64,000 nt of DNA. Source: Bettongia penicillata ogilbyi (lineage: Eukaryota > Chordata > Mammalia > Diprotodontia > Potoroidae). The notes beneath the pieces are model-generated. The model was not told the DNA's origin and searched no databases. It was given only the letters and a program-made list of their open reading frames with translations. The stretch covers positions 984,574-1,048,573 of the forward strand of contig JAJHZJ010000577.1 of assembly GCA_023548195.1 (NCBI GenBank), given 5' to 3'. Shown here piece after piece: positions 33,601 through 46,599 of this stretch; positions within the stretch are counted from its first letter, which is position 1; every line of letters begins with the position of its first letter. The translations under genes and the position numbers were made by a program.

Positions 33601-34459
33601 ATAGAGGATTGGAACTAGTCTTTCATTAACTATTTTTTTGTAAAAAGTGATAGCACTATTTTTCTTTTCAGGATTTCTGGCAATTTTATTCTTTTGTCTA
33701 TGTCTATTGAGAGTCCCAATGAGAAGGTCAAAGTGGTAGACTGGCACGTGAATGTTTACTCTGCCACATTTGCTTAAGCATTGTTTTGCAATAGAGTTAT
33801 GTGTCATGTCCCCTTATGAGATTTTAAGGATCAAGAGGGAAAGGAATACAACATATCTCTTCACCCACATCCCATCTCCTCTTCCCATCTCCTAAATGTA
33901 GAAGTTCCCAAAAGGAAGTTCAGTTCCCTTCATTTTCCTCTTTACATATTACCTCCCTTTGAAAAATGGATCTTTCCTATAACTTCACATACTAGCTCTA
34001 ATGCAGATGAATACAAAATTTTTATCAGTTCTGACTTCTCTTATGAGTTGTAGGACTGCATTCATAACTGCTAATAATCCAACTTCAACAAGCTCTTCAG
34101 GCAGCTCCTCAAACTCAACAGGTCCAAAAATCATTATCTTCCCTAAAACTATTCATCCTCTTGAATTCAGTATTGTTTGCAACACTTACTCATCGTCTCA
34201 GCTCATTTTTGTAAACATAAAATAATCTTTGATTTTTCCCTGATCCTAGGACTCTCATTTCTAATCAGTCATCAAGTAAAACAGATTGTACCTCGGTAAT
34301 ATGTCTCCTAGATCATGTCCCCTCCTCTCTATTCCAATTGCTAACAGCCTAGTAGAGGATACTCAATTTAAAATGCATAAGTCTCCTACAAGTATTTCTA
34401 TCTTTAGTCTCCAGAGCAGCTATGATCTGAAAATGTTTTCTTATGCATTGATATGCTGG

Positions 34460-34990
34460 CTCATGACACTGTTTCTCACATATCTTCAATAGCTCCCTAC
34501 TGTCTAATAGATAACAAATTTTAAGCTCGTCTGCCTGCCACTTAAAGTCTTTCATAAGTTGATACTACCATACCTTTCCAACTTCATTTCATATTACTTT
34601 CCTCTCTGAGCACTTTCATTCTGACTGATCTAAATGACCATGTATTCCAAACATATTTTGTGCTTTATCTGTCTTTGCTCATGCACACGTGCTCTTTTCT
34701 CTTCTCTGTAATAATCCCTTATAGATCTTCCCTTTCTTCCCTTCCTGAATTCCTACACATCCTTTATAACCCAAATCTCAAGTGACACTTCTCCAAGGAA
34801 GCCGCTTCTGATTCCCTTCTCAGTAATCACTTTGCTTCTTCAGTCTCACATAAAACTGTTGGATAACTCAAATGCATTTATTATGTAACACAGCATATTA
34901 CAATTAGGGGTGTGTGTGCGCGCGCGCATTATGTACAGGTGTTATTCCTTTTCTAGACTATAAGGTTCACATGAGCTTGACTTTTCTAAA
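34460..34990 (+). repeat. L2 LINE 3' fragment
   Basis: Classic L2 order: AATAGCTCCCTACTGTCTAA, TACCTTTCCAACTTCATTTC, TCCTACACATCCTTTATAAC, CACTTCTCCAAGGAAGCCGC, then TCTAGACTATAAGGTTCAC. It may extend left to about 33850 in a less clear form. Confidence 0.8.
34908..34928 (+). repeat. Short TG/CG microsatellite
   Basis: GTGTGTGTGCGCGCGCGC within the L2 fragment. Confidence 0.9.
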
Positions 34991-35287
34991 AGCTATCTGT
35001 TCACAATAGATACTAAATAATAACAGCTTGTTGGAGTATCGAAATTTTCCTCCTTAATCCTGCTGCATGATCCACACACACTGTTTAAATAAATATTTAG
35101 TAAACTGAATTAAACTGCATACACCTAGGCATTAGTATATTTGGTTTGGTTCAATAATTTTTTTAATAGGTGGAAGATACTGTTCGGCAATTAATAAAAA
35201 TTTAACTTCCTGACTCAGAAAGCAAAGAGAAAAAAGAAGATGTAAACTTGAATCCTTTCCAATACAGAAGGAAAAAATCCCCCAAAC

Positions 35288-35332
35288 TGTGTGTGTGTTT
35301 GTGCGTGTTGTGTGCGTATGTGTGTGTGGTCA
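35288..35332 (+). repeat. TG-rich microsatellite
   Basis: TGTGTGTGTTTGTGCGTGTT and TGTGCGTATGTGTGTGTGG. Confidence 0.85.
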
Positions 35333-35814
35333 CACTTTTCTTGTGGCAGTCTTTTTCCTCTGAGAAACACACTGACCATACGCATATAAAATCTGCTCAG
35401 TCAAACAAGTATCAACCAGGTAGGCGATCAAGCCTTATATAAAGATGGATTCTTCATTAATATATCCAGAGCGAATACTGAACTATGTCTCTAAGGAACA
35501 GTTTCATTTTGCTTACATAGCAAGGGTAGCGCCGTCATTCAAGTGGACAATTTTAATTTCGTATTGATTAATGGGTGATATTATCATTCCTTACATATTT
35601 TCTTCAGTAAACAGCTAGATAACACAAGGATTCAATCATCCAAGGAATTGAAAATATTAGTTGTATATTTAATTAGTCACATTATTACCCCCAAGCTATT
35701 TTAAAATATTCATGCATAACTGTAGGATGGAAAACCTAATCAAAATTCAAATTATGTTAAATAAAATGGATTATTGTGTGAATAGAATAGTTATTCATTT
35801 GTTTGTACTTTTAC

Positions 35815-35940
35815 CATCACCAGGATGTGAGCTCCTTATGACACAGATTATTTGGAGTTCTGTCTTTGTATCTCCAGGACCAACAGAGCACCTTACACAG
35901 ATTAGTCATTTAACGAATGCTTATTGAATTGAGCTGGATT
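35815..35940 (+). repeat. L2 3' end fragment
   Basis: AGGATGTGAGCTCCTTATGA, TTTGTATCTCCAGGACCAAC and AACGAATGCTTATTGAATTG. Confidence 0.8.
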
Positions 35941-36051
35941 GATTGCCTTGACTTCAGAAGGTTTGTTGTTTCATCAGAATGGACTTAAACACTGGTGTAG
36001 ATTACAACCCCTCTACACATTGGCCTTGGTGAATAGTTGTGGCCCCAAATA

Positions 36052-36105
36052 TACATATATATATATAATATATATATTTTTTATATATAATATAATATGA
36101 CCTAG
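36052..36105. repeat. AT dinucleotide-rich tract, self-complementary
   Basis: Repeated TATATA separated by TTTTT and AATATA. Confidence 0.85.
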
Positions 36106-36279
36106 TGGTCAACCTTTTGCTTTTAAGCCTTCCTGACTGTAGTTGAGATCATTTTAAAGACCACTACTAAATACCTTTTCAATTTAGAAGGTCCTACCAG
36201 AGCTCGTGGTCTACAGGCATTCAAGAACACCTGCACAACACAATGAGGCATCAAAAAGGATTTTACCGGTGCTCTCTTC

Positions 36280-36410
36280 TTTCTGTTCACTTTACTTCAG
36301 ATCCCCATGACCTCTCACCTGGACTACTACAACATCCTTCTATTTGACCTCTGCCTCAAATCTTTTCCCACTCCAATTCTATTCTCAAATACTCAAATGA
36401 TTTTGTAAGT
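36280..36410 (+). repeat. L2 LINE fragment
   Basis: CCATGACCTCTCACCTGGAC, TACTACAACATCCTTCTATT and GACCTCTGCCTCAAATC are characteristic of L2. Confidence 0.75.
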
Positions 36411-36646
36411 ACGGTGAATTGGAGGCTACTTCCTGTGGTCAGAGTAATGTCCACCAGGGTCCATATCACATAGTTTGGGACTGGATATCCTAGCATCTTA
36501 CTCACCCCTCCCTATTCCAAGATAGGGAAGTTTTTCCTTAAAAGTTATTGACACTATCATTGGTACTTAATTGATTCCGAACCATTGGCATAGCTTTCTC
36601 GTGGTCTTACTACTTTAAATGTCAGAACTCCAGCCACAGTCTAGAC

Positions 36647-36806
36647 CAGGGGTAGGGAATCTGTGGCCTTGAGGTCACATGTGAGCTTTCTGGTCCTTGG
36701 GTGAAATCTTCTGACTGAGTCCAAGTTTTACAGAACAAATCCTGTTACTAGGGAGATTTGTTCTATGGAGTTTGGACTCAGGAGAGGAGTGAAACTTGAG
36801 GACCTG
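36647..36806. mobile_element. hAT-like non-autonomous element, fold-back centre
   Basis: It starts CAGGGGTAGGGAATCTGTGG and continues with a long inverted repeat. TGAGTCCAAGTTTTACAGAA (36716-) is complementary to a segment ending TTTGGACTCA (36780), with about 13 nt between arms. The terminal CAGGGGT..GG resembles marsupial hAT miniature elements. The far terminus appears to be lost. Confidence 0.6.
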
Positions 36807-36879
36807 AATTCCCTTCTGTTATTTGTTAGAAAGTCTGCAAGTGCCCACTGTTATTCCAAATAAAAATCTGAATGTACAC

Positions 36880-37400
36880 GCCATTCTGAAGCAAGTCTGG
36901 CCACTAACAACACCTCCAAAAATGCAGAATGTGACCTCGCCATATCAGTCCATTCTGTGAGAATCTTATCCATGCTGCTTCAAAATTTTAATACAGGGGG
37001 TGTGCCTACTGTGCTGGAGCCCTTGCTACCCTTCTCTGGACATCACGTGACTCTCGGTGGCACATTCTATCTGTTTACATATCTACCTATCACCCCTTAC
37101 TCTTGCCACATGGCCAGATTATCTCTCTCCATGGTACATAGTTCCTTGATGAAATCTTTTACTTTTTGTGGGGGGAAGGAAGAGGGCAGGATTTCTTGTT
37201 CCTTTTATTTTGAAACCTGCTTAGAATCACCATGGACCTTGCCATTATGTTCTATGTGATATTCACCTTTAGATCTCCAAAAGCAGTGGTGGTCCATGTC
37301 TCACTGTCTTGTGGCAGTAATAGTAAAATGTTAGTATGGAAATATTGTCCTTTGCTTTCATGAGAAACTTAAGCTTATAAAACTTTTCAACTTTGCAAAA
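36880..37400. other. No gene recognised
   Basis: The plus frame 36957-37259 has no recognisable domain. A CR1/L3-like origin is possible but not demonstrated. Confidence 0.35.
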
Positions 37401-37419
37401 GCAATCCAAATCAATCTTT

Positions 37420-39345
37420 TCTCCTCCTGTCCACCTCTAGGCCTAGCTAACTGTCCACCTCTACTGTCTGTCCCAGAGATATATACTAGTATAGAAGCTG
37501 TACTGAGTGTTCATCCAAATATATGCCAAATCAGGGCAATAGATATTTTTTCATCCACTTGATCTTTCCCATGTGGATGGACAGGCCAAACTCCTTTGAG
37601 TGGCTACAAATGTTTTCCTGGAGACTGCAGTATTTTGGGGCTTGATCAGCAGAATATTGTCCACACACAGAAGCATTTCTACCTTTTCCATCCCTGGTTC
37701 TGCTTGATTTCAACTCCATAACTTCATGTCTCCTCCAGGATAAAGTTCATCATTTGAAACCTCATCACCATGCAGAATGACTCAGTTCTTGATACTCAAT
37801 ACCTTTTTAGCTCCCTCAGTTGCCTCTAACTCCCCCAAAAGTCTTCCTTTATAGAGGACTCAGAACTTTGCAGGTAACTTTCCATTTTCCATCAGTTCCC
37901 ATAATGCCCTATTCTCCCCCGTCCTTCCTCATCACTTTTCAGTTTCCTTTTATGTACGATCTTCCCACATTAGATTGTAAGTTCCTCAAGAGCAAAGACA
38001 GTCTTTTTTTCTTTTATTTGTATCCCCAGTGCTTAGCATAGTGCTGGGCACATAACAGGCTTTTGATAAATGTGTACTGAGGACTTTACCCAGGAAATCC
38101 CTTTCTCAACCAGCATTAATAAAGTTCAAGTTTTTTTTCATGCATACTTTTGGAATCTTACTCTTCTGTAGATACATTGTATATTACTCTCTTAATGTCT
38201 GCACAACTGTATGGAAAGCATAATGTCCTTAATGTCCTCACAGCTGTAGCATAGCTCTCTGATCTGTCTGCCTTTCCTGTCTTTCTCTTTTAATATTATT
38301 TTCTCCTCCTCTACAAGCCCATTTGGGACTGTGATCAGGGTCAAATTATGGTTGTTCTACCATCTCTGATGGAGAAAAGTTAAATAAAATGATTTTTGCA
38401 AATCATTTCTATTTTTCTTCTATTTGTAGCCCTCCTTCTATGTTTATTCTTAATGACCTTGGGATGACTTTGCTTAGTTTTCTTTAAATTGATTTCACCT
38501 TCCACTGCTTCTCTCTGCTTTATGAGATGATATGTTGATAATAATCCATCCATCACCTTTCTTCATAAAATTTAAAGCATGAGGTTATATTCTGTTCCAG
38601 TATTGCCTTTGCCAACTAGCTTTCTCCACTTGAAAAATGTATCAGATGTTTAGATGACTAAAATGCTTTTATGGCTCTTTTGTTCTTGTGACAATTAATT
38701 TACATTCCTTACAACTTTGAATAAGATTTTATGATAAGTTGGGTCTGATTTCATTTTTGCTGTCCATTTCTCTCTTTTTGACTTATTTAAATAATTTGGG
38801 TATAAATAATTTCAATTGTATACTACATCCTTTTCACATTATCATTTTTCTTGTATTTTTCTAACTTTGATTTTGTCTCTACCAAGTCAATGGTCTCACT
38901 AGGCACAGACAACTGCCTCAGGGCTAGCTTCCACATCTACAACAGTTTTTTTTCTGTGTTTGTTAAAATATAACCTATTTGATTCATTTTGATGTTGTTT
39001 GGAGTCCACCATGTCCAGCACTTGGCAATTCTTTTCAGGAAGAAAGTATTCATGAAGATGTAGAGGCATAATGATTTTGTGTAACATACAAGTTTTTGAG
39101 TCTTTGTTCTAGAACCATGCATTCTCACATATTTATAGTCATTTAGACATTTTTCTACATTTGCACTGATTTGACATAGTTGGCCTTATCAAGTTCTTTC
39201 TAGAATTTCTCTACCACTTCATTGCAAATATTTTCACTGTGATACTTCGCAATGTTTTCATTACTGCTGTAATACATGAAGACAAAAGTCCCATTAACTA
39301 ATACTTCTTGTTGCCCCTCTGCCAACTCTGTTCTTTACCTTTCCA
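37420..39345 (-). mobile_element. Decayed RTE/BovB-like LINE, reverse, interrupted by L2
   Basis: The minus strand at about 39128-38937 reads NTFFLKRIAKCWTWWTPNN then MNQIGYILTN, matching the end of the APE-type endonuclease of RTE LINEs (FF.KR...WTW.SP......IDYIL). Downstream on the same strand, 37719-37531 gives KEFGLSIHMGKIKWMKKYLL, resembling the GL..N..KTKWM segment after RT. A plus-strand L2 piece lies between. Stops and shifts are frequent. Confidence 0.65.
37800..38090 (+). repeat. L2 3' fragment
   Basis: AGATTGTAAGTTCCTCAAGA, TTTGTATCCCCAGTGCTTAG, CATAGTGCTGGGCACATAAC and TTTTGATAAATGTGTACTGA. Confidence 0.85.
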
Positions 39346-39354
39346 GGAGGTTGT

Positions 39355-39605
39355 GGTTTGGTCATTTTTCAGTCATGCCCAACTCTGCATAACCCCATTT
39401 AGGTTTTTCTTAGCAAAAGTAGGGGAGTGGTTTACCATTCCCTTCTCCAGATCGTTTTATAGATGAGGAAAGTGAGGCAAATAGGGTTAAGTGACTTGTT
39501 GAGGGTCACACAGAGATTAAGTTTCTGAGAGCAGATTTGAACTCACAGAGATGAGTCTTCCAGGCCTGGCACTCTACATACATTGTATCACCAAGCTGCT
39601 CAGGA
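39355..39605 (-). repeat. Marsupial tRNA-derived SINE, reverse
   Basis: CATTTTTCAGTCATGCCCAA, GGTTTACCATTCCCTTCTCC, AGTGACTTGTTGAGGGTCAC and a diverged tRNA-like end near 39590. Confidence 0.9.
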
Positions 39606-39759
39606 AGTACTCAAGAGTTATCTATCAGTTTAGCTTCAACTTCATTCATTTTTCTCCTATAACAGAATGCCATGATTGATATGGTTTAGAAACTTTAGTT
39701 ATAGACAATTAGTAGACAATATGTCTACTCATTGATCACAGGATGATGATCTCATATTT

Positions 39760-39770
39760 AAGAGGAGCAA
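39760..39770 (+). repeat. Candidate left target-site duplication of the L1
   Basis: AAGAGGAGCAA against AAAAGGAGCAA at 46353-46363: 10 of 11 bases agree. Confidence 0.6.
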
Positions 39771-40315
39771 AAGCCATTTGGAGGATAGAGTCAAGATGGT
39801 GGAGAGAAGCCAGGAAGTTTCCTGAGTTCTCCCCAGTTTGCCTTGAAAACAATATTAAATCAAGTCTCTAAATGGATACTAGAGTGATAGGAACCACAAA
39901 AAGAAGGAGAGAAACAATTTTAATATAATTAGAAAGACTTTAGATATGGTATATCTCACTTGGGTAAAAATGGGGAGCACAGTCCAGCAGAGACAGTGTC
40001 CCAGGAAGCCAGCAGGAGGCTCTTAGCTAAAGCACAGATTAGCAACAGAGAGACCTCTCAGTCTTGGCTCAGCAGGCCAGCAGGAAGGCCTCTAGTCTCA
40101 GCACAGCAGAAAAAAATTGCAAGCTCCGGAACTCCAACACAACAAGGACTAGATACAGCCACCCTCAGCAAAGCGGACAAGCCACAAGCACCTGAGGCCC
40201 CTGCACAGAAAGTCAGTGACCAGGCTCCTAGTCCCAAGTATAAGAAGCTTGGGATAGTGCCCCGTGTGCCCCAGGAGCAAGGCTAGACTTTTAAAATTAT
40301 CAAATAAGCTGAAAA

Positions 40316-41332
40316 ATGAGTAAGAAACAGAAAAGATTCCAGGTCATAGAAAGCTATTATGGCAAGAGGAATGATCAATATACAAACAATGTCATGCTGC
40401 CCTATATGTAAGCCTCAAAGGGGAATATGAATTACTTTAAAGCCCAAAAAGTTCTCTTAGAAGGGTTCAAAAAGGATCTTAAAAATCAAATAAAACAGGT
40501 AGGAAAAAATCTGGAAAAGAAATGAGAGTTACAAAGGAGAATTATGAAAGAAGAGTTAACAGTATAGAAAAGGAAGCACAAAAATTCACTGAAGAAAACA
40601 ACTCCTTTAAAAGTAGAACTGGCCAAATGGAAAAAGAGGTTAAAAAGCTCACTGAGGAAAACAATTCCTTAAAAAGCAGAATTAGGCATCTGGAAGTTAA
40701 GGACTTTATGAGACATCAAGAATTAGTCAAACAAAATCAAAAGAATGAAAAACAGAAGAAAATTTAAAATACCTCTGGAAAAACAACTGATCCAGGAAAC
40801 ACATCCAGGAGAGATAATTTAGAAATTATTGGACTACCTGAAGGCCATGATCAAAAAAAAAAAAGAATCTGGACAGCATCTTTGAAGAAATTATCAAAGA
40901 AAACTGCCCTGAAGTCCTAGAACCAGGGGGTAAAATAGCCACTGAAAGGATCCACTAACAACCTCCTGAAAAAAAGACTTCAAAATGAAAATTCCAAGTA
41001 ATGTTGTAGCCAAATTTCAGAATTATCAGGTCAATGAGAAAATACTCCAAGGAGCCACAAAAAACAATTCAAATATCAAGGAGCCACAGTCAGGATTACA
41101 CAAGACTTAGCTTCCACATCAAAGGATCAATAGGGCTTGGAATATGATATTCTGGAAGGTAAAGGAGTTTGGATTAAAACCAAAAATGAACTACCTAGTA
41201 AAATTTAGTATAATCATTCAGGGGAAAAGATGGATATTCAATGAAATAAAGGACTTCCAAACTTTCCTGATGAAAAGACCTGAGGTGAACAGAAAATCTC
41301 ATCTTCAGATACAAGGTTCAAGAGAAGCATAA
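40316..41332 (+). pseudogene. L1 ORF1, disrupted
   Basis: The ATG at 40316 opens MSKKQKRFQVIESYYGKRND, a good L1 ORF1 start. The coiled coil contains a duplicated motif, EKEAQKFTEENNSFKSR and EKEVKKLTEENNSLKSR. Then come RRDNLEIIGLPEGHDQ and the C-terminal GLKPKMNYLVKFSII with KRWIFNEIKDFQTFL. Stops and frameshifts occur near 40400, 40510, 40770 and in the A-run at 40853. Confidence 0.85.
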
Positions 41333-41943
41333 AAAGGTAAACAGGAAAGGAAAAAAAAACGTTATTCAATTAAGACTTAAACTGTTTTCCCTACATAGGA
41401 ATATGATACTTGCAACTCTTGAGAACTGTATCTCTATTAGGGCACTAAAAAGGAATATACATACAGAGAGAACATGGGTACAAAATTGACTATGATGTAA
41501 TGACAGAAAAAATTAAGGGGTCACAAATAGGATTGTACTGGGGGAAGATGAAAAGAGGAGACAAAAAATTGTAAATTGTATCACAAGAAGACACACAAAA
41601 GACCTATCACAGTACAGGGAAAGAAGGGAGTGTATGAGCATTGTTTGAACCTTACTTTCATTAGATTTGTCTCAAAGAGGGAATAACATATTCACTCAGC
41701 TGGGTACAGAAATTTATCTTACCATATAGGGAAACAGAAGGGGAAAGATGAAAGAAAAGGGGTCTGTTGATAGAAAGGAAGGCAGAAGTAGGAGGGAAAA
41801 GAAAAGGGTCCACTGACAGGAGGGCAGATAGAGGGAGATAGAAAAGAGGAAAGAAAGCAAAACTCTGGTGAGGAGGGTCAGGGTAAAAGGAAAGAGAACA
41901 TATAAACAGGGTGGGGGAAAAAGGGATGGAGAGAAAGACACAG

Positions 41944-44900
41944 ATGGTAATCATAACTGTGAATGTGAATGGGATGAACTCATCAACAAAACTGAAACAG
42001 ATAGCAGAGTGGAGTATAAACCAAAATCCTACAACATGTTACTTACAAGAAACACATGTGAAAATGTGTTTAAAGTAAAGGTAAACAGCTAGAGCAGAAT
42101 ATATTATGCCTCAGCTGAATTAAAAAAAAAATCCTGACATCAGACAAAGCAAAAGCAACAACAGATATACTTAAAAGAGATAAGGAGGAAACTACATCTT
42201 GCTAAAAGATACCATAGAAAATGAAGCAATATCAATATTAAATATCTTTTTGCCAAGTGGTATAACATACAAATTCTTAGAGAAGTCAAAGGAGTTACTG
42301 CAATAAACAGAGAGCAAACTATATTACTGAGGGAATTCAACTTCCCTGCTCAGAAATACATAAATCTTACCACAAGATAAACAAGAAAGAAGTTAAGAAG
42401 GTGAACAGAATTTTAGAAAAGCTAGATATGATAGATGTCTGGAGAAAAGTGAACGGGGACAGAAAGAATTATACCTTTTTACTCAGCAGCACATGGTGTC
42501 TACACAAAAATTGACCCTGTAGTAGGGCATTAAAAACCTCACAATCAAATGCAGGAAAGCAGAAATATTAAATGCATCCTTTTCAAACCATTATGAAATA
42601 AAAATTGCATATAATAAAGATAGGCAAAAAATTAATTGGGAACTAAATAATCTCATCCTAAAGAATGAGTGGTTCAAACAACAATTCTTAGAGACAATCG
42701 ATAATTTCATCAAAGAGGATGACAATAATGAGACAACATACCAGAAGTTAAGGGATGCAGCCAAAGCATTTCCTGGGGAAAATTTTCTATCTATAAATGC
42801 TTACATGAATAAAATGAAGAAAGAGGAGATAAATGTGTCGAGCATGTAACTAAAAAGCTTGAAAAAGAACAAACTGAAAATCCACACTTAAATATCAAAT
42901 TAGAAATTATGAAAATCAAAGGAGCGATTAATGAAATTAATAATATGAAAACTACTGAACTAAAAAATATAACGAAGAGCTGGTTTCATGAATAAAATAA
43001 AATAGATAAGTCTCTGGCTAGTATGATTTAAAAAAAAAGAAAATCAAGTTATCAGTATCAAAAATGAAAAGGGTGAATTTACCACCAATGAGGAGGAAAT
43101 GACAACAAAAATTAGGAGCTATTTTGCCCAACTGTATGCCAGTAAATAGACAATCTAAGTAAAATGAATATTTACAAAAATATAAACTGTCTATATTAAC
43201 AGAAGAGAAAATAAAATACCTAAATAATTCCTTTTCAGAAAAAGAAATTGAACAAGCCATCAAGGCCAGATGGATTCACAAATAAACCCTACCAAATATT
43301 TAAAGAAAAATTAACTCCAATACTACATAAACTATTTGGAAAAATAGGTTAAGAAGGAGTACCACCAAATTCCTTTTTGTATACAAATATGGTGGTGATA
43401 CCTAAACCAAGAAGAGTCAAAACAGAGAAGGAAAATTATAGACCAATTTCCCCAATGAATATTGATGCAAAAAATTTAAACGAAATATTAGCAAACATCA
43501 TTACAGCAACTTATCATAAGGATAATATATTATGACTAGGTGAGAATTATACCAGGAATGAAGGGCTGGTTCAATATTAGGAAACCTCAGCATACCTGAC
43601 CATATGTATTAATAATATATTTTTGTTCATTGTTAGTATAATTTTGCTTCTTAATGAAAAATATTTCCCATGCATTAATGGGGCCATGTGACCTACCTGG
43701 GTCACAGGGAATCCTGAGTCACATGCAGCCTGTAGTGGAAGAGCTTGCTGAATGGGTGGAACAGGAAGGGATGGAGCAGGAAAGGTGGAACAGGAAGAGG
43801 CAGAGCTAGAGCAGAGCTAGGAGGAAGTTAGAGAACCATCAGAGTTGGGAAGGAAGCAGGCAGGTGGCTAGCATGAGTGAAAGAGTTTGTGATTTTGCTT
43901 AAGGGAGTCCGTGGGAAGGTTTTATAATGTGTATAGACTTCTTGGTTACTATGATGGATTTGGCATTCTGGTGTTGGGATCTGACTTTCTGTTGTTTGAA
44001 TAAATGTTTTGGTTCTGTCTTCTACGTGGACAGTCTGTTGTATTTCACTATTCAGAATTGCACCGGTATATTCATGGCTGCCATAGGTGCTGTGAATATC
44101 ACATTGGTGCTACACCATATCAATAATAAAACCAGCAGAAATCATATGATTTTCTCAGTAGATACAGAAAAGGATTTTTAACAAAATATAGTACCCATTC
44201 CTGTGAAAAATACTGGAGAGCATAAGGATAAATAGAGTTTTCCTTAAAATGATAAGCAGTATCTATCGAAAACCACAAGCAAGCATTATATGTAATGGGG
44301 ATAAGCTAGAAGCACTCACAGTAAGATCCGGGAAAAAACAAGGATGCCCATCATCACCATCATTCAATAATGTATAAGAAATGCTAGCATTAGCAATAAG
44401 AGAAGAAAAAGAAATGGAAAGAACAGGCAATAAATAAATAAAAATAAATGATGATTGTAGATGATATAATACTACACAGAAAATCTTAGAGAATCAACGA
44501 AAAATTACTTGAAACAACTGACAACTTCAACAAAGTTGCAAGATAAACACATATAAATCATCAACATTTCTATATATTACCAAAATAGCCCAGCAGCAAA
44601 AGATAGAAAAAGAAATTTCATTTCCAATAACTGTAGACAATATAAAATATTTGTCAAGATTAATCCAGGAACTATACAAACATAATTTCAAAGTCTTTTC
44701 CACACAAATAAAGTCAGATCTAAACAATTAGAAAAAATATTCATTGCTCATGGGTAGGGCAAGCAAATAAAAATGACAATTGTACTTAAATTAATTTACT
44801 TATTCAATGCCATAATGAAACTACCAAAAGTTATTTTACAGAGCTAGAAAAATAATAGCAAAATTCATCTGAAAGAATAAAAGGTCAAGAGAATGAAAAA

Positions 44901-45490
44901 AAAATGCATAGGAAGGTGACCTTTGCCATACAAGATCAAAAACTACATTAGAAAGAGACAATCATCAAAACTACTTGGAACTGGCTAAGGAATAGGATGG
45001 TGGATCAGTGGAATAAGTTGTGTACACAAGACACAGTAATAAATGACTATAATAATTTACTTTTTGATAAACCCAAAGACTCCAGCTTCTGGGATAAGAA
45101 CTTACTACCTGATAAAAATTGCTATGAAAACTAGAAAATAGTATGGCAGAAACTTAGATAAATATCTCCCACCCCATACCAAGATAAAGTCAAAAGTAGT
45201 ATATGATTTAGACATAAGAGATGATACCATAAGCAAATTAGGAGAGCAAGGAATAGTTTATCTGTCAGATCTATGAAGAAGGGAAAAATTTATGAACAAG
45301 AAAAAGATAAAGAACATTATAAAATACAAAATATATAATTTTGATTTTATTAAACTCAAAAGTTTTTGTTCACATAAAACCAAGGCAATCAAGATTAGAA
45401 GGAAAGCAGAGAAACAATTTACCATCAGTGTTTTTAATAAAGACCTCATTTCTAAAATATACAGAGAACTGAGTCAAGATGCATAATATA
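41944..45490 (+). pseudogene. L1 ORF2 (endonuclease and reverse transcriptase), disrupted
   Basis: The start MVIITVNVNGMNS resembles the APE endonuclease N terminus, and YLQETHVK follows. NEWFKQQFLETIDNFIKEDD and KNEKGEFTTNEEEM mark the linker before RT. RT blocks follow on both sides of the LTR (HHINNKTSRNHMIFSVDTEK at about 44115, then VDDIIL near 44450, where the active-site FADD has become VDD). The last clear frame ends at 45486 with FNKDLISKIYRELSQDA. It contains dozens of stops. Confidence 0.85.
43605..44114 (+). mobile_element. Solo LTR of an endogenous retrovirus (510 bp)
   Basis: It starts TGTATTAATAATA and ends GGTGCTACA (TG...CA). It is flanked by CCATA at 43600-43604 and 44115-44119. 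A TATA-like TTTTATAATG sits near 43919 and AATAAA at 43999-44004, followed by a U5-like stretch. No internal retroviral genes are present, so the provirus has recombined out. It splits an L1 ORF2 whose reading resumes at once on the right. The retroviral class is not determinable here. A 5-bp duplication excludes little. Confidence 0.85.
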
Positions 45491-46599
45491 AGCCATTTCC
45501 CAAGCAATAATGATCACAGGATATGACAGAAAAGGAAAATGATAACTGTTGGAGAAGATGTGGGAAAATTTTAACACTAATGCATTATTGGTAGAGGTGT
45601 AAACTGACCCAGCCATTGTGAGAACAATCTGGAACTATGCCCAAATGGCAAATAATTCATGCATACCCTTTGATCCAGCAATACTACTACTACTAGGTCT
45701 GATAAAAAAGGACAAAGGACCCACATATATAAAAATATTTATAATATTTCTTTCTATGTTGGCAAAAATGAAAATTGAGTGGAAGCCCATCAGCTGGGGA
45801 ATGGTGGAACAAGCTGTGGCATATGAATGGAATATTATTATTCTATAAAAAATGCCAAGCAGGCAGATTTCAGAATAACTGATTTTTTTTTTTTAACAAG
45901 GACTAATGCTGAGTGAAGTGAGTAGAAGCAAGAGAACATTGAATACAGCAACAGCAACACTGTGCAATGATTAACTGTGATAGACTTAGCTCGTCTCAGC
46001 AACAAAATGATCCACGACAATTCCAAAAGTGGAAAATGTGGAAAATTCCAATAGTGGAAAATGCTACCGACATCCAGAGAAAGAATCATTGTGGAGTCTG
46101 AATGCTGATGGAATTAAACTATTTTAACTTTTTTGTTGTTTTTTTCCTTTCTTGTGGTTTTTCATTTTTGTTCTAATTTTTCTTTCACAACATAACTAAT
46201 GTGGAAATAGGGTTAACATGAACGTACATGTATAACCTATATCAGACTGTTGCTATCTTGGGTAAGGGGGAGGGAAAGGAGCAGGGAGAAAAATTTGGAA
46301 CTTAAAATTTTACAAAAATAAATGGTGAAGGGCTATTAAGGACATTTTTTTTAAAAGGAGCAACAGTCAAAATGAAGTGTATTGATGTCTAAAAACATTG
46401 TGATTCTTACCACTTTCTGTTCCCTTTCCTGCCACTGTCACTGTCTCTGTCAAACCAGAAGGGGCCACATGTGCTTGAAGGCTATTTTGTATTTTTTCTT
46501 TGTTTCATGTGTTGCTATAGCCCTTCCCTTCCCCCCAAAAAATAAATCATCATCATGGGAAAAATTTCCAAAGTTTATTCTTCATTGGCATAGCTAGCC

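Larger units (their letters stand above)
39771..46352 (+). mobile_element. Near full-length L1, with a solo LTR inserted
   Basis: The leader begins near GGAGGATAGAGTCAAGATGG (39779). It is followed by ORF1 (40316-41332), an inter-ORF stretch, ORF2 remains from 41944, and a 3' UTR ending in TTTTACAAAAATAAATGG. Without the LTR and one duplicated pentamer it is about 6.07 kb, the expected length of a complete L1. All frames are disrupted, so it is inactive. The right candidate duplication is at 46353-46363. Confidence 0.9.
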
